Assembly: GCF_034314105.1 (NCBI RefSeq)
Contig: NZ_JAVIWJ010000001.1
Span: 1,117,501 to 1,181,500, forward strand
DNA: 64,000 bases
DNA from: Pseudomonas sp. AB6
GTDB lineage: Bacteria > Pseudomonadota > Gammaproteobacteria > Pseudomonadales > Pseudomonadaceae
Reading direction: 5' to 3'
Positions 27,737-37,757 of the stretch are shown here, piece after piece (positions within the stretch are counted from its first letter, which is position 1; each line of letters opens with the position of its first letter). The notes beneath the pieces were generated by a model. It worked only from the letters and a program-made list of their open reading frames with translations. It searched no databases and was not told where the DNA came from. The position numbers and the translations under genes are program-made.

Positions 27737-28534
27737 ATGAGTTTTTCCGACCTGGTTAACGCTGTACGTGACAACCCTCTTTGTGTCGTTATCCCCGCTG
27801 AGTGGGCCCAAGGCCGAGCCTGTTTCGGTGGCCTCATGGCTGCGTTGCAGTTTGAAGCCATGCGCGCCAAGGTGCCAGCAGACCGGCCGGTTCGCTCGCT
27901 GGCCCTGACCTTTGTCGGTCCCGCCGCGCCGGGTGTCCCTATCAGTTTCGAGGTGGAGGTATTACGCGAGGGAAAAGCCGTCAGTCAGGTGCTGGGCCGG
28001 GCGATGCAGGGCGGTCAGGTCATGACCATTATTCAGGGCAGCTTCGGCGCGCCCAGGGTATCGGCGATTTCGGTTCAGGCCGATCCGGCGCCGACGCTGA
28101 AGCCAGTGGATGAATGTCAGGAGTTACCGTTTATCCCCGGCATCACCCCTGAATACTTGCGCTTCATGAGCATGCGTTGGGGTTTGGGGGGATTGCCGTT
28201 CAGCAATACGCCTTCAAGGGAAATCGGCGGCTACGTGCGTTTGCGTGGAGACGTCAAAAATGAGCGCCTGACCGAAGCCCACGTGCTGGCGTTGGTCGAT
28301 ACGTGGCCTCCAGCGCTGCTGCCACATTTGAGCAAGCCAGCGCCTGGAAGCTCGCTGACCTGGACCATTGAGTTCGTGCAACCGTTGCCGGAGTTGAATA
28401 CCCATGACTGGTGCATGTACCGCGCAGTGATCGAACATGCCCGCGACGGTTACGGTCACACCGCCGCCGCGCTCTGGACCCCAAGCGGTGAATTGGTGGC
28501 GATCAGTCGTCAGACGGTAACGGTGTTTGGCTGA
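27737..28534 (+). CDS. Acyl-CoA thioesterase, double-hotdog (TesB-like)
   Basis: A 265-aa protein with two hotdog halves; 'GRACFGGLMAALQFEAMRA' and 'RPVRSLALTFVGPAAPGVPI' mark the first, and 'LTWTIEFVQPLPELNTHDWC' with 'GYGHTAAALWTPSGELVAIS' the second. It should hydrolyse acyl-CoA in the cytosol. ATG 27737 has a GAGG site and gives the family length; an earlier in-frame ATG adds 19 unlikely residues. The gap of 107 bases from the CHAD gene suggests its own promoter. Confidence 0.85.
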   Translation: MSFSDLVNAVRDNPLCVVIPAEWAQGRACFGGLMAALQFEAMRAKVPADRPVRSLALTFVGPAAPGVPISFEVEVLREGKAVSQVLGRAMQGGQVMTIIQGSFGAPRVSAISVQADPAPTLKPVDECQELPFIPGITPEYLRFMSMRWGLGGLPFSNTPSREIGGYVRLRGDVKNERLTEAHVLALVDTWPPALLPHLSKPAPGSSLTWTIEFVQPLPELNTHDWCMYRAVIEHARDGYGHTAAALWTPSGELVAISRQTVTVFG

Positions 28535-28709
28535 ACGTCTTCGCTGCGACAAATGCAATGACACCAATGGCGATTGATGGAAAGCTCGACTCAAGCATTC
28601 CATCCACCAGCAGCAACCCGGCAACAATTGAGAGGATTAAGGCAAGGGCCGATGACGCGTTGTCGGCGTAAGCGCTGCAGTGTCCAAAAGTCTTTAGCAA
28701 TCTGTTCAT
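28503..28709 (-). CDS. Possible small membrane protein
   Basis: A 68-aa frame on the minus strand with an AGAGG-like ribosome site and two hydrophobic segments (SSALALILSIVAGLLLVDGM and FPSIAIGVIAFVAAK). The last 32 bases overlap the 3' end of the thioesterase gene antiparallel. I recognise no family. The membrane-like composition in an otherwise empty gap makes it plausible, but it may be chance. Confidence 0.45.
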   Translation of the reverse strand: MNRLLKTFGHCSAYADNASSALALILSIVAGLLLVDGMLESSFPSIAIGVIAFVAAKTFSQTPLPSDD

Positions 28710-28839
28710 GGTGCGGGCCTCTTAAGCATTACTTCAATGCTTTAACAATAGGCCCGGGCGTGAAGGGGCGGCGAATCGATGTTGGCTATCGAGTTGATAG
28801 CGCTGGCGGATACATCAGCACGAGTGATGCTCAGCCCTG

Positions 28840-28870
28840 CGTGGGAACGAATTCACTTGCGAAGAAGGCC
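28840..28870. repeat. Single REP-like sequence
   Basis: gtgggaacgaattcacttgc followed by gaagaaggc resembles the Pseudomonas REP half-unit (GTGGGA...CTTGCGAAGG). It lies in the gap before the chemoreceptor stop codon; no paired inverted copy is visible. Confidence 0.4.
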
Positions 28871-28891
28871 ATGCAGATAAACCGCCAGTGA

Positions 28892-30370
28892 TCACAACTT
28901 AAGCTGACCAATGGCACGACTTAGTTCACCGGCCAAGGTCGCCAGTTCACCGCTGGTGGTCGCTGATTCTACGGTTTGCTGCACGGTCTGTTCGGTGACG
29001 TCCCGGATACTGACCACGGCGCGGTTCATTTCTTCCGCGACTTGGCTTTGTTCTTGGGCGGCTTCGGCGATCAGGGTATTGCTTTCGCGCATTTGGGCCA
29101 CTGCATCAGTAATCGCTGCCAGCGCTTCGCCGGCTTCTTTGGCGTGCTGCACGCAATCATCGGCCTTGAACGAGCTTTCCTGCATGAAATCCACTGCGTC
29201 TCGAGTTCCGGCTTGTAATGCCGCGACCATTTTAGTGATTTCGTCGGTGGAGCTTTGCACGCGTTTTGCCAAGTTGCGCACTTCGTCAGCTACCACGGCG
29301 AACCCGCGACCCATTTCACCGGCACGTGCCGCTTCAATGGCTGCGTTGAGCGCCAGCAGATTAGTCTGCTCGGCGATGCTGTGGATGACGTTAACCACCC
29401 CATTGATCTTTTGACTGTCTTCGGCCAATTGCCGGATCATTTCAGCCGTTTGTTGGACGCCGCTAGAGAGCCCTGCAATTGAAACCTGCACCCGCTGAAC
29501 CACCTCCTTTCCAGAGCCCGCCAAGGAATCGGCCGTTTGGGATTGATCGCGGGTTGCCCCGGCGTGCTGGGCGATGTGGTAGACGGTAGAAGTCATTTCG
29601 TTGATAGCGGTGGCGACTTGGTCCGTTTCACTTTGTTGGCCTAGCATGCCGTGGCGCACTTCACTCATGCCTTGCGCCAGCTTGACCGCGCCTTCATCGA
29701 GGCGGGCAGCGGTTTTGGCAACGATGTTGACCACCCTCTGATAACCGGCCTGCATGGCATTGAACGCCTTGGCCATTTGCCCGACTTCATCGTCGCCCAC
29801 CAGTGGCACACGAGCAGATAAGTCGCCGGTTTTTTCGACGTGAAGCATGACGTCCTTAAGCGTGTCGAGTTGGCTCAGCAAAAAGCGGATCAACAATTGT
29901 GACGCGGCCAGCATCACAATGGTCAGGATGCATACGGCGACGGCGTATTGCGCTAGGCGTTCGGCCAGAACCTGTATAAGGCTTGGGGCGAAGGCCAGTA
30001 CAGCAACGCGTTGCCCATCAGGTCGGGCGATCACTTCGGCACCGATGAGGGTCTCGTCGCCTTGCTCCTGTGCGCTCAATCCCACCCAACCGCTGGCGTT
30101 AGCCAATTCAGTAAGCGACTGTCCATTGAGGCTGGGTGCTTGACCTTGGGCATAACTCAACAGGTTGCTCAGGGCGGGCAGGGGCTGAGTGCCCGGCCAA
30201 CTGCCGAGCAAGCGCGCTTGTGCTTGCGCTGAGTCCTGCGCCGCATTGACTCGGGCGTGTTGCTCAAGCTGCAAGGCGTACAGTACAAGCGTCAAGGTGG
30301 TGAAAAAGGCGACCGCGTTGACGGCCCAGAATTTGTATTTCAGGGAAATATTGCTAAGCCAGGCGCCCAT
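28892..30370 (-). CDS. Methyl-accepting chemotaxis protein
   Basis: A 492-aa chemoreceptor. TM1 ([20 protein letters not shown]) starts at about residue 12, a short periplasmic region of about 100 residues follows, then TM2 ([20 protein letters not shown]), a HAMP domain ('[20 protein letters not shown]') and the signalling hairpin '[20 protein letters not shown]' with FAVVADEVR. There is no C-terminal CheR/CheB-docking pentapeptide. ATG 30370 matches the start of TM1. A consensus ANR box (30447-30460) lies upstream at the right distance, suggesting induction at low oxygen. The ligand is unknown. Confidence 0.92.
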   Translation of the reverse strand: MGAWLSNISLKYKFWAVNAVAFFTTLTLVLYALQLEQHARVNAAQDSAQAQARLLGSWPGTQPLPALSNLLSYAQGQAPSLNGQSLTELANASGWVGLSAQEQGDETLIGAEVIARPDGQRVAVLAFAPSLIQVLAERLAQYAVAVCILTIVMLAASQLLIRFLLSQLDTLKDVMLHVEKTGDLSARVPLVGDDEVGQMAKAFNAMQAGYQRVVNIVAKTAARLDEGAVKLAQGMSEVRHGMLGQQSETDQVATAINEMTSTVYHIAQHAGATRDQSQTADSLAGSGKEVVQRVQVSIAGLSSGVQQTAEMIRQLAEDSQKINGVVNVIHSIAEQTNLLALNAAIEAARAGEMGRGFAVVADEVRNLAKRVQSSTDEITKMVAALQAGTRDAVDFMQESSFKADDCVQHAKEAGEALAAITDAVAQMRESNTLIAEAAQEQSQVAEEMNRAVVSIRDVTEQTVQQTVESATTSGELATLAGELSRAIGQLKL

Positions 30371-30415
30371 GAGAGGTCTTCTTTTGAGTAGCGAAACAGA
30401 TAAAGGCAAGGTGCC

Positions 30416-30421
30416 ATTATT
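30416..30421 (-). promoter_or_regulatory. Probable -10 box of the chemoreceptor gene
   Basis: Minus strand AATAAT (30416-30421) lies so that the predicted transcription start, near 30409, is about 44 bases from the centre of the ANR box, the class II spacing. It is a weak motif by itself. Confidence 0.35.
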
Positions 30422-30446
30422 GTGCCGTCAATGTTCTGAACGCCAC

Positions 30447-30460
30447 TTGATATGGATCAA
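30447..30460. promoter_or_regulatory. ANR (FNR-type) box before the chemoreceptor
   Basis: TTGAT-ATGG-ATCAA is an exact match to the FNR/ANR consensus TTGAT-N4-ATCAA. It lies between the EmrB-like gene stop (30491) and the chemoreceptor start (30370). ANR is the oxygen-sensing activator of Pseudomonas. Confidence 0.75.
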
Positions 30461-30490
30461 GGCAAACTGATTTTTTTGCCTTTGGCTCTG

Positions 30491-32041
30491 TCAATGCGCC
30501 GCGCCGCCTTTGACCCCGACCGGCAACGCCTTAGTCAACAATACCGCAACCATACTGACGGCCAACGCGATGCCGACAAAATGAAACGCGTCGTTATAAG
30601 CCATGATCGTCGCCTGCTGGTGAGCGATTTCACTAAGTTTGCCCAACGCAGCAGTTTCGTTGCCCAGCTTGTCGGTCAACAACGCAATGCGCTCGGCAAC
30701 TTGGGGGTTGCTCGGCACAATGGCTTCGCGCAAATAATCAAAATATACCTTGGTTCGGGAATCGAGCAGGGTCGAAAGCAAGGCAATGCCGATCGCGCCA
30801 CCGAGGTTGCGTAGGATGTTGAACAGGCTGGAGGCGGACCCCGCATCTTTCGGTTGGATGTACACGGTGGCAATCAGCGAAATGGTGACCATGATCATTG
30901 GTTGACCCAAGGCACGAATCAGTTGCACTTGATTGAATTGCGGACCTGAGAAGTCCAGGTTCAGCACCCCAGAAGCGAAGCTAGCGAAGCCGAACAACCC
31001 GAATCCCGCCGCGCAGAGCAGTTTGGGCGGCATGACTTTCATTAGTTGCGGCACCAACGGGATCAAAAAAAGCTGCGGAATCCCCATCCACATGATCACT
31101 TCGCCGATCTGCTGGGAGTTGTAGCCCTGGATCTGCGCGAGATACAGGGGCAGCAAATAAATCGAACCGTACAAGCCCACGCCCATGCCGACGCTAGAGA
31201 TGCTCGACAGGCCAAAATTGCGTTCGCCCAGTATCCTCAAATTGATCAGCGGCGCCGCTTTGGACAATTGCACGATGATAAAGGTAAGCAGGCTAATCAG
31301 CGCAATGCTGCCCAGTCCCACGATTAGGTTCGATTCGAGCCAGTCTTCGCGGTGGCCTTCTTCAAGAAACACCTGCAAGCACCCCAGCCCCACGGCTAGC
31401 GTGGCAATGCCTAAGTAGTCGGTACTCTTTAACAGCTCCCAATGCGATGCTTTCTTTTCCAAACCGTAGAGCAGGCCGGCAATCATAAGCAGGCCGGGCG
31501 GAATGTTGATGTAGAAGATGTATTCCCATCCGTAGTTTTCCGTCAGCCAACCGCCCAGCGTCGGCCCGATTGACGGGGCGAAAGTTGCCGTCATCGCAAA
31601 CAGCGCCATGCCTTTGGCACGATGGTGAACAGGCAGTTTGATCAGGGTCATGGTGAACGCCAGCGGAATCAACGCGCCGCCGGTGAAACCTTGAAGTGCG
31701 CGGAACACGATCATGCTGTTCAGGCTCCAAGCCATTGAGCAGAGCATCGACGCGATCAAGAAACCACACGACACCCACACCGCCAAGCGTCGTGCCGAGA
31801 GCAATTGCACCAGCCAAGCGGTGAGTGGAATCATGATGATCTCTGCCACCAGATACGAAGTGGAGATCCACGAGCCTTCTTCCAGAGTGGCCGATAGTGC
31901 GCCTTGAATGTCCTTGAGCGAAGAGTTGGTGATCTGGATGTCCAGCACCGCCATAAAAGCGCCGAGCATGACACTCATGACCGCTATCCAGTCTCGACGG
32001 CTCGGTTCGCCGACGGGACTGATCAGTTGATCACCGGCCAC
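30491..32041 (-). CDS. MFS drug exporter, DHA2 (EmrB-like), second copy
   Basis: A 516-aa, 14-TM DHA2 exporter: 'AVLDIQITNSSLKDIQGALS', 'EGSWISTSYLVAEIIMIPLT' and 'FRALQGFTGGALIPLAFTMT'. It overlaps the membrane-fusion gene by 11 bases. Clearly homologous to, but divergent from, the protein at 5540-7132. No outer-membrane channel gene or regulator gene adjoins it, so it must share a TolC-like channel encoded elsewhere or use the one at 4016. Confidence 0.92.
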   Translation of the reverse strand: MAGDQLISPVGEPSRRDWIAVMSVMLGAFMAVLDIQITNSSLKDIQGALSATLEEGSWISTSYLVAEIIMIPLTAWLVQLLSARRLAVWVSCGFLIASMLCSMAWSLNSMIVFRALQGFTGGALIPLAFTMTLIKLPVHHRAKGMALFAMTATFAPSIGPTLGGWLTENYGWEYIFYINIPPGLLMIAGLLYGLEKKASHWELLKSTDYLGIATLAVGLGCLQVFLEEGHREDWLESNLIVGLGSIALISLLTFIIVQLSKAAPLINLRILGERNFGLSSISSVGMGVGLYGSIYLLPLYLAQIQGYNSQQIGEVIMWMGIPQLFLIPLVPQLMKVMPPKLLCAAGFGLFGFASFASGVLNLDFSGPQFNQVQLIRALGQPMIMVTISLIATVYIQPKDAGSASSLFNILRNLGGAIGIALLSTLLDSRTKVYFDYLREAIVPSNPQVAERIALLTDKLGNETAALGKLSEIAHQQATIMAYNDAFHFVGIALAVSMVAVLLTKALPVGVKGGAAH

Positions 32042-33083
32042 TGTCGGCGCCGTCGGTTTTAACTTTGACTTTAACCGTCACCGACATCCCGGGGCGGATT
32101 TTGCCATTCAGGGGATTGTCGGTGGCGAAGGTCAGCTTCACCGGAATGCGCTGTACGACTTTGGTGAAGTTGCCGGTGGCGTTATCGGGCGGCAGCAGGC
32201 TGAATTGCGCGCCGGAGGCGGCGAACAGGCTTTCGACTTTGCCTTGGATAGGCGTGTCCGGATACGCGTCAAACTTCAGTTCGGCGGGTTGACCGGGCTG
32301 CATGTGCCCGATCTGGGTTTCCTTGAAGTTGGCCTGCACCCAAATGTCGGTGTCCGGGACGATCGACAACAAATAAGCGCCGACCTGCACGTATTGTCCA
32401 TTGCGCGCGCCACGTTGACCGATCATGCCGCTGAGGGGCGCGTGTATTTCACTGCGTTGCAGGTTGAGCTCGGCCTGGGCCAAGTCGGTTTTGGCGTTGG
32501 AAATTTGCGCGTCCAAGCGTTTGGTTTCCGCTCCCAAAGCGACCACTTGCTGACGCTGGCCTTGCACGTCGGCCTGGGCTTTAGTGACTTGGGAGCGAGC
32601 GATATGGCTGTCGGCGGAAAGCGTAGTCACCCGCTCTTCCGAAATATAACCGGGCTTGCGCAGGGTTTCGGCTCGGTTCAAATCAATTTGCGTGCGGCCA
32701 AAGGTCGCTTGGCTGGCGGCAACTTGAGCTTCAGCCGACGCGATCAGGCTACCTTGTTGGGTGAGTTTGCTCTGCGCTTGAATACGCTCGGCTTGGTGAG
32801 TGGCGAGCATGGCTTGCGCGCGGTCTACCGCCATGTGGAAGTCGGCGGCATCCAATCGGATCAATAACTGCCCTTTCTCGACGTGTTGGTTGTCTTGAAC
32901 CAAGACCTCTTCAACCCTGGCGCCCAGTTGGCTGGAGATACGGGTTATTTCACCCTGAACATAGGCGTTATCAGTGGTTTCATAGAAGCGGCCTTTGAAG
33001 TACCACTGGGCAAAGAACCCGAGGGCAATTAGCAGGACAATCGTGAAAAACACGAGTAGGCGGCGTTTAAGTTGGGTGGGCAT
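32031..33083 (-). CDS. HlyD/EmrA-type membrane-fusion protein, second copy
   Basis: A 350-aa adaptor: N-terminal TM (LLVFFTIVLLIALGFFAQWY), 'TTDNAYVQGEITRISSQLG', a helical hairpin, and 'LLPPDNATGNFTKVVQRIPV' near the end. It is the first gene of a two-gene pump operon with the EmrB-like protein, and is divergent from gltX. The ATG at 33083 fits the family. Confidence 0.92.
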   Translation of the reverse strand: MPTQLKRRLLVFFTIVLLIALGFFAQWYFKGRFYETTDNAYVQGEITRISSQLGARVEEVLVQDNQHVEKGQLLIRLDAADFHMAVDRAQAMLATHQAERIQAQSKLTQQGSLIASAEAQVAASQATFGRTQIDLNRAETLRKPGYISEERVTTLSADSHIARSQVTKAQADVQGQRQQVVALGAETKRLDAQISNAKTDLAQAELNLQRSEIHAPLSGMIGQRGARNGQYVQVGAYLLSIVPDTDIWVQANFKETQIGHMQPGQPAELKFDAYPDTPIQGKVESLFAASGAQFSLLPPDNATGNFTKVVQRIPVKLTFATDNPLNGKIRPGMSVTVKVKVKTDGADSGR

Positions 33084-33268
33084 GGGCGTCTGAATTATTT
33101 GAAATGTAAGCGAATTTATCAGTGTTTATTTCGGGCTTACAGCCATGCGCTCAAATAATGGCTCACGTTGATGTTCAGGTATTCATTTAGTCCGTTATGC
33201 CCTGCGCTGGAGCCATGGGTGTACGCCTGTTAACATTCGCCGCTTGTTCGACCTATTCGAGATTTTCA

Positions 33269-34750
33269 ATGACCACCGTCCGCACCCGAATCGCGCCATC
33301 GCCCACCGGCGACCCCCACGTTGGCACTGCCTACATTGCATTGTTCAACTATTGCTTTGCCAAGCAACATGGCGGCGAGTTCATCCTGCGTATTGAAGAC
33401 ACCGATCAACTGCGTTCGACCCGTGAGTCGGAACAGCAGATTTTCGATGCGCTGCGCTGGTTGGGCATCGAGTGGAGCGAAGGCCCGGACGTGGGCGGTC
33501 CGCATGGCCCGTATCGGCAGAGTGAGCGCGGCGAGATCTATCAGCAGTACGCCAAACAGCTGGTAGAGCTGGGTTACGCGTTCCCGTGTTTCTGCACCGC
33601 TGAAGAGCTGGATCAGATGCGCGCCGAGCAAATGGCCAAAGGCGAAACCCCGCGTTACGACGGTCGCGCACTGTTGCTTTCAAAAGAAGAAGTGCAGCGT
33701 CGTCTGGAGGCTGGCGAACCCCACGTCATTCGCATGAAAGTGCCGAGCGAAGGCATCTGCGTGGTGCCAGATATGTTGCGCGGCGATGTTGAGATTCCGT
33801 GGGATCGCATGGACATGCAAGTGCTGATGAAGACTGACGGCCTGCCGACGTACTTCCTGGCCAACGTGGTCGATGATCACTTGATGGGTATTACCCACGT
33901 GCTGCGCGGCGAAGAATGGCTGCCATCTGCACCGAAATTGATTCTGCTTTATGAATACTTCGGCTGGGAACAACCGCAACTGTGCTACATGCCGCTGCTG
34001 CGTAACCCAGACAAGAGCAAATTGTCCAAGCGCAAGAACCCGACCTCGGTGACGTTCTACGAGCGCATGGGGTTCATGCCCGAAGCGATGCTCAACTACC
34101 TGGGCCGTATGGGCTGGTCGATGCCGGACGAACGCGAGAAGTTCTCACTGCAGGAAATGGTCGATAACTTCGACCTTTCGCGTGTGTCGCTGGGCGGGCC
34201 GATTTTCGACATTGAGAAACTGTCTTGGCTTAACGGCCAATGGCTACGCGAGTTGCCAGTGGCAGAATTCGCCAGTCGCTTGCAGGCGTGGGCGCTTAAC
34301 CCCGAGTACATGATGAAAATCGCGCCCCACGTTCAAGGGCGCGTTGAAACCTTCAGCCAGGTTGCGCCGTTAGCCAGTTTCTTCTTCGCGGGTGGTGTAG
34401 AACCGGACGCCAAGCTGTTTGAACACAAAAAATTGTCGCCCGATCAAGTGCGCCAGTTAATGCAATTGATCCTGTGGAAACTGGAAATCTTGCGCCAGTG
34501 GAACAAAGACGCGATCACCGCGAGCATTCAATCAGTGGTCGAACATCTAGAGCTGAAATTGCGCGATGCCATGCCGCTGATGTTTGCGTCGATTACGGGG
34601 CAGGCAAACTCGGTTTCAGTGACCGATGCTATGGAAATACTGGGTCCGGATCTGACGCGCTTTCGACTCAGACAGGCCATTGATTTGCTCGGCGGAGTTT
34701 CGAAGAAAGAAAATAAAGAGTGGGAAAAACTACTGGCAGTCATTGCTTAG
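33269..34750 (+). CDS. gltX: Glutamyl-tRNA synthetase
   Basis: This class-I aminoacyl-tRNA synthetase charges tRNA-Glu (493 aa). '[20 protein letters not shown]' holds the HIGH-type motif (H17 to T20) and '[14 protein letters not shown]' the KMSKS loop. The C-terminal part is the helical anticodon-binding domain. ATG 33269 is the family start; an upstream in-frame ATG at 33197 adds unconserved residues. Two tRNA-Glu genes lie just downstream, after their own promoter. Confidence 0.97.
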   Translation: MTTVRTRIAPSPTGDPHVGTAYIALFNYCFAKQHGGEFILRIEDTDQLRSTRESEQQIFDALRWLGIEWSEGPDVGGPHGPYRQSERGEIYQQYAKQLVELGYAFPCFCTAEELDQMRAEQMAKGETPRYDGRALLLSKEEVQRRLEAGEPHVIRMKVPSEGICVVPDMLRGDVEIPWDRMDMQVLMKTDGLPTYFLANVVDDHLMGITHVLRGEEWLPSAPKLILLYEYFGWEQPQLCYMPLLRNPDKSKLSKRKNPTSVTFYERMGFMPEAMLNYLGRMGWSMPDEREKFSLQEMVDNFDLSRVSLGGPIFDIEKLSWLNGQWLRELPVAEFASRLQAWALNPEYMMKIAPHVQGRVETFSQVAPLASFFFAGGVEPDAKLFEHKKLSPDQVRQLMQLILWKLEILRQWNKDAITASIQSVVEHLELKLRDAMPLMFASITGQANSVSVTDAMEILGPDLTRFRLRQAIDLLGGVSKKENKEWEKLLAVIA

Positions 34751-34900
34751 CGACTCCTTTGGCGCCGACGGGGGACCGCGGATCATTGTGGCTGACTTGA
34801 GGATGGCGCACTGTGGCGAGCGTCCCTTGTGATTCCTGGGGGCAAAGTGGTAAGTGATTGTTATGCCGACGAAAACCATTAGAAATTGTTGAAAATAAAT

Positions 34901-34929
34901 TTGACAGGGTGGTTGCTCGCGCTTAACAT
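34901..34929 (+). promoter_or_regulatory. Promoter of the tRNA array
   Basis: TTGACA (34901-34906) and TAACAT (34924-34929), separated by 17 bases, form a near-consensus sigma-70 promoter 18 bases before the first tRNA. Confidence 0.85.
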
Positions 34930-34947
34930 GCGCCCCGTCCACAACGT

Positions 34948-35023
<76 letters not shown>

Positions 35024-35103
35024 ATTTGTACAGTTCAAGGTCTGGCCACACCGACCTTGAATCGATCAAGACTCAGTCGTGATCATGGTGCATAGAAGGT
35101 TAA

Positions 35104-35179
35104 GTCCCCTTCGTCTAGTGGCCTAGGACACCGCCCTTTCACGGCGGTAACAGGGGTTCGAGTCCCCTAGGGGACGCCA
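35104..35179 (+). tRNA. tRNA-Glu(TTC), copy 1
   Basis: A 76-base cloverleaf with acceptor GTCCCCT/AGGGGAC. The anticodon arm CCGCC-CTTTCAC-GGCGG gives TTC, and GCCA is encoded at the 3' end. Confidence 0.97.
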
Positions 35180-35229
35180 GTTTCAAGAAGCAGCTGTGAA
35201 GAGCTGCTCCGCCGCAGGGCGATAAATTC

Positions 35230-35305
<76 letters not shown>

Positions 35306-35384
35306 ATTTGTACGGTTCGAGGTTTGGCCACACAAACCTTGAATCGACCAGCCTCAGGCTGGTCATGTGTATAGAAGGTTTTGC

Positions 35385-35460
35385 GTCCCCTTCGTCTAGT
35401 GGCCTAGGACACCGCCCTTTCACGGCGGTAACAGGGGTTCGAGTCCCCTAGGGGACGCCA
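35385..35460 (+). tRNA. tRNA-Glu(TTC), copy 2
   Basis: Identical to the copy at 35104-35179. The spacer from the preceding tRNA-Ala (about 80 bases) is recognisably related to the first spacer but not identical. A perfect terminator follows. Confidence 0.97.
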
Positions 35461-35482
35461 CGATTTTCCCGTTCTACGGGAC

Positions 35483-35520
35483 CAAGGGTCATTCAATTAT
35501 TGAATGACCCTTTTGTTTTT
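35483..35520 (+). terminator. Terminator of the tRNA array
   Basis: aagggtcattcaa and ttgaatgaccctt form a perfect 13-bp stem with a 3-base loop, followed by a T tract. Confidence 0.92.
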
Positions 35521-35598
35521 GTGCCGCGTTTTTTCTTCCTGGCCATTCCCTCGTTTACCGGTGTCTGATCCGCAGAGAAAAAGTCGGATTGCTACTAT

Positions 35599-35614
35599 TA
35601 TTATGTAAATAATA
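35599..35614. promoter_or_regulatory. Candidate TetR autoregulatory operator
   Basis: TATTAT-GTAA-ATAATA is a perfect inverted repeat (6+4+6) that ends 26 bases before the tetR start codon. The size and place are typical of TetR operators. Confidence 0.5.
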
Positions 35615-35640
35615 TTCTCTACGTAGTGTCAGGAGGCCGC

Positions 35641-36180
35641 GTGAACGATAAGAAAGCTCACACCCGAGACCGAATTCTTCAGGCTGCCAGTTCTGCCTTG
35701 ATCACCCGCGGCACGATCGAACCTAGCGTCAGCGAAGTAATGGGGGCGGCCGGTCTGACCGTCGGTGGTTTCTATGCACACTTTGAAAGCAAAGACGCCA
35801 TGATGCTAGAGGTCTTTAGCCAGCTTCTGTCGCGCCGCCGTGAAGCGCTAGACGCTATCAGTGGCGATTTGCCGGGCCAACAGCGCCGGGCATTACTGGC
35901 TGCGTTCTATCTGTCTCGCCAACACCGAGACGCTTGCGAGCAGGCGTGCCCATTACCCGCCACCGTGGGCGAGCTGATGCGGTTGCCGGACGGTTTCCGT
36001 GAGGCGCTGATCGAGCACGTGGAGCTCATGACCGCGCAATTGTCCTCCAGTCCTGAAGAAGCCAACATCGCGCTTGCTGACCTGGCGTTGATGCTCGGTG
36101 GCTTGGCGCTGGCGCGTGCGCTAGGCCCCGGCGACCTGTCGGATCGGGTGCTGCGCGCCGCTAAATCTGCCGTCCTCTGA
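35641..36180 (+). CDS. TetR-family regulator
   Basis: A 179-aa regulator. The N-terminal HTH shows 'TRDRILQAASSALITRG', 'SVSEVMGAAGLTVGGFYAHF' and 'ESKDAMMLEVFSQLL', the pattern of the AcrR/TetR_N group with the 'TVGGFYAHF' recognition helix. GTG 35641 follows AGGAGG (35631-35636) at 4 bases and is preferred over a GTG 15 bases upstream. The ligand-binding domain is not diagnostic. The target is unknown; the gene downstream is a thioesterase. Confidence 0.88.
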   Translation: MNDKKAHTRDRILQAASSALITRGTIEPSVSEVMGAAGLTVGGFYAHFESKDAMMLEVFSQLLSRRREALDAISGDLPGQQRRALLAAFYLSRQHRDACEQACPLPATVGELMRLPDGFREALIEHVELMTAQLSSSPEEANIALADLALMLGGLALARALGPGDLSDRVLRAAKSAVL

Positions 36181-36262
36181 CGGTCCCGCGCCCATTGACC
36201 CGACCTTCCGTTACACTGCTCGCCAGTGACTTGCCGCCAATGGTAAGCAGGAAGGAGCGAGC

Positions 36263-36703
36263 ATGAGTTGGGATCTGGTTACGCCATTCGTCATCGACTT
36301 GAGAGTGACGTCCGACGATATCGATGGGCTGGGCCACGCCAATAACGCGGTGTACGTCACTTGGCTTGAGCGTTGCGCGTGGCGGCATTCGCAGCAACTT
36401 GGGCTGGACCTGGCCGAATACCGGCGAATCGACCGTGCAATGGCCGTGGTCCGCCACGAAATCGATTACCTGGCCAGCGCCTATGAAGATGACGAACTGC
36501 AACTGGCGACCTGGATTGTCAGCTCAGACCAGCGTCTGAAAATGACCCGCCGATTTCAGCTCAAGCGTCCCAGCGATGGCGTGACCTTGCTGCGCGCTCA
36601 GACCACGTTTGTCTGCATTGAGTTGTCCACCGGCAAGCCCAAGCGCATGCCTGCGGAGTTCATTGAGGGGTACGGGCCGGCGCTGATAAACCCTCCCGCA
36701 TAA
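36263..36703 (+). CDS. Hotdog thioesterase (4HBT/YbgC-like)
   Basis: A 146-aa single-hotdog acyl-CoA thioesterase. 'DIDGLGHANNAVYVTWLERC' carries the His/Asn active-site loop, followed by 'HEIDYLASAYEDDELQLATW'. The gene has the ribosome site aggaagga. It may be transcribed with dusC, 73 bases downstream. Acyl substrate unknown. Confidence 0.88.
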   Translation: MSWDLVTPFVIDLRVTSDDIDGLGHANNAVYVTWLERCAWRHSQQLGLDLAEYRRIDRAMAVVRHEIDYLASAYEDDELQLATWIVSSDQRLKMTRRFQLKRPSDGVTLLRAQTTFVCIELSTGKPKRMPAEFIEGYGPALINPPA

Positions 36704-36776
36704 AGTCGGCAGCGCATAAACGTTTCCAATCCGGGAGCTGCCCCGTAAACTGCCGGACTTTTTTCGAGTGTGACCC

Positions 36777-37736
36777 ATGCAAATTGCTTTGGCGCCCATG
36801 GAGGGTTTGGTCGACGACATCCTGCGCGATGTGCTGACCCAGGTCGGCGGCATCGACTGGTGCGTGACTGAGTTCATCCGCGTGTCCGAACGCTTGATGC
36901 CCGCTCACTACTTCTACAAATACGCTTCTGAGCTGCACAAGGGCGCGAAAACCGACGCTGGCGTACCGTTACGCCTGCAATTGCTCGGTTCCGACCCGGT
37001 ATGCCTAGCCGAAAATGCCGCCTTCGCCTGCGAGCTTGGTGCGCCTGTCATGGACCTGAACTTTGGTTGCCCAGCCAAAACCGTCAATCGCTCCCGTGGC
37101 GGCGCCATCCTGCTTAAAGAGCCGGAGTTGCTGCACCGGATTGTCGAGCATGTAAGGCGGGCGGTGCCTGCGCACATCCCGGTGACCGCCAAAATGCGCC
37201 TCGGTTACGAAAGCCCCGAGGGTGCGCTGGATTGCGCACGGGCGTTGGCCGACGGCGGTGCCGAGCAAATCGTGGTGCATGCCCGGACCAAGGTCGACGG
37301 CTATAAACCGCCTGCTCATTGGGAATGGATCGCCCGCATTCAGGACGTGGTTAAAGTGCCAGTGGTTGCCAATGGCGAAATCTGGACCGTGGACGACTGG
37401 CGGCGTTGCCGGGAAATCTGTGGTGCCCGAGACATCATGATCGGCCGCGGGCTGGTGGCGCGCCCTGACCTGGCGCGGCAGATCGCAGCTGCCGAAGCGG
37501 GTGAAGAGGTGGTCGAGATGACGTGGTCAGAACTGCTGCCCATCGTGCACGTGTTCTGGCTGCACGCGCTGGAGAAAATGACCCCCATTCAAGCCCCCGG
37601 TCGTTTGAAGCAATGGTTAGCCCTGTTGACCAAAAGCTATCCCGAAGCCACCGAACTGTTCAATACCCTGCGCCGCGAAACCGATTGCCAGCGCATTGGG
37701 CAATTGATTGGGTTCAAGCGCCGCGAAGCGGCTTGA
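36777..37736 (+). CDS. dusC: tRNA-dihydrouridine(16) synthase
   Basis: A flavin enzyme (319 aa) that reduces uridine 16 in tRNA. The TIM barrel starts '[20 protein letters not shown]' and has '[20 protein letters not shown]' (the catalytic Cys in [10 protein letters not shown]) and '[12 protein letters not shown]' for the FMN/tRNA side. The C-terminal helical domain ends '[18 protein letters not shown]'. DusC identity over DusA/B rests on the C-terminal region and on the 'PMEGLVD' start. It converges with the GGDEF-EAL gene. Confidence 0.9.
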   Translation: MQIALAPMEGLVDDILRDVLTQVGGIDWCVTEFIRVSERLMPAHYFYKYASELHKGAKTDAGVPLRLQLLGSDPVCLAENAAFACELGAPVMDLNFGCPAKTVNRSRGGAILLKEPELLHRIVEHVRRAVPAHIPVTAKMRLGYESPEGALDCARALADGGAEQIVVHARTKVDGYKPPAHWEWIARIQDVVKVPVVANGEIWTVDDWRRCREICGARDIMIGRGLVARPDLARQIAAAEAGEEVVEMTWSELLPIVHVFWLHALEKMTPIQAPGRLKQWLALLTKSYPEATELFNTLRRETDCQRIGQLIGFKRREAA

Positions 37737-37757
37737 GCGCGTATCCGTGATCCGCGA

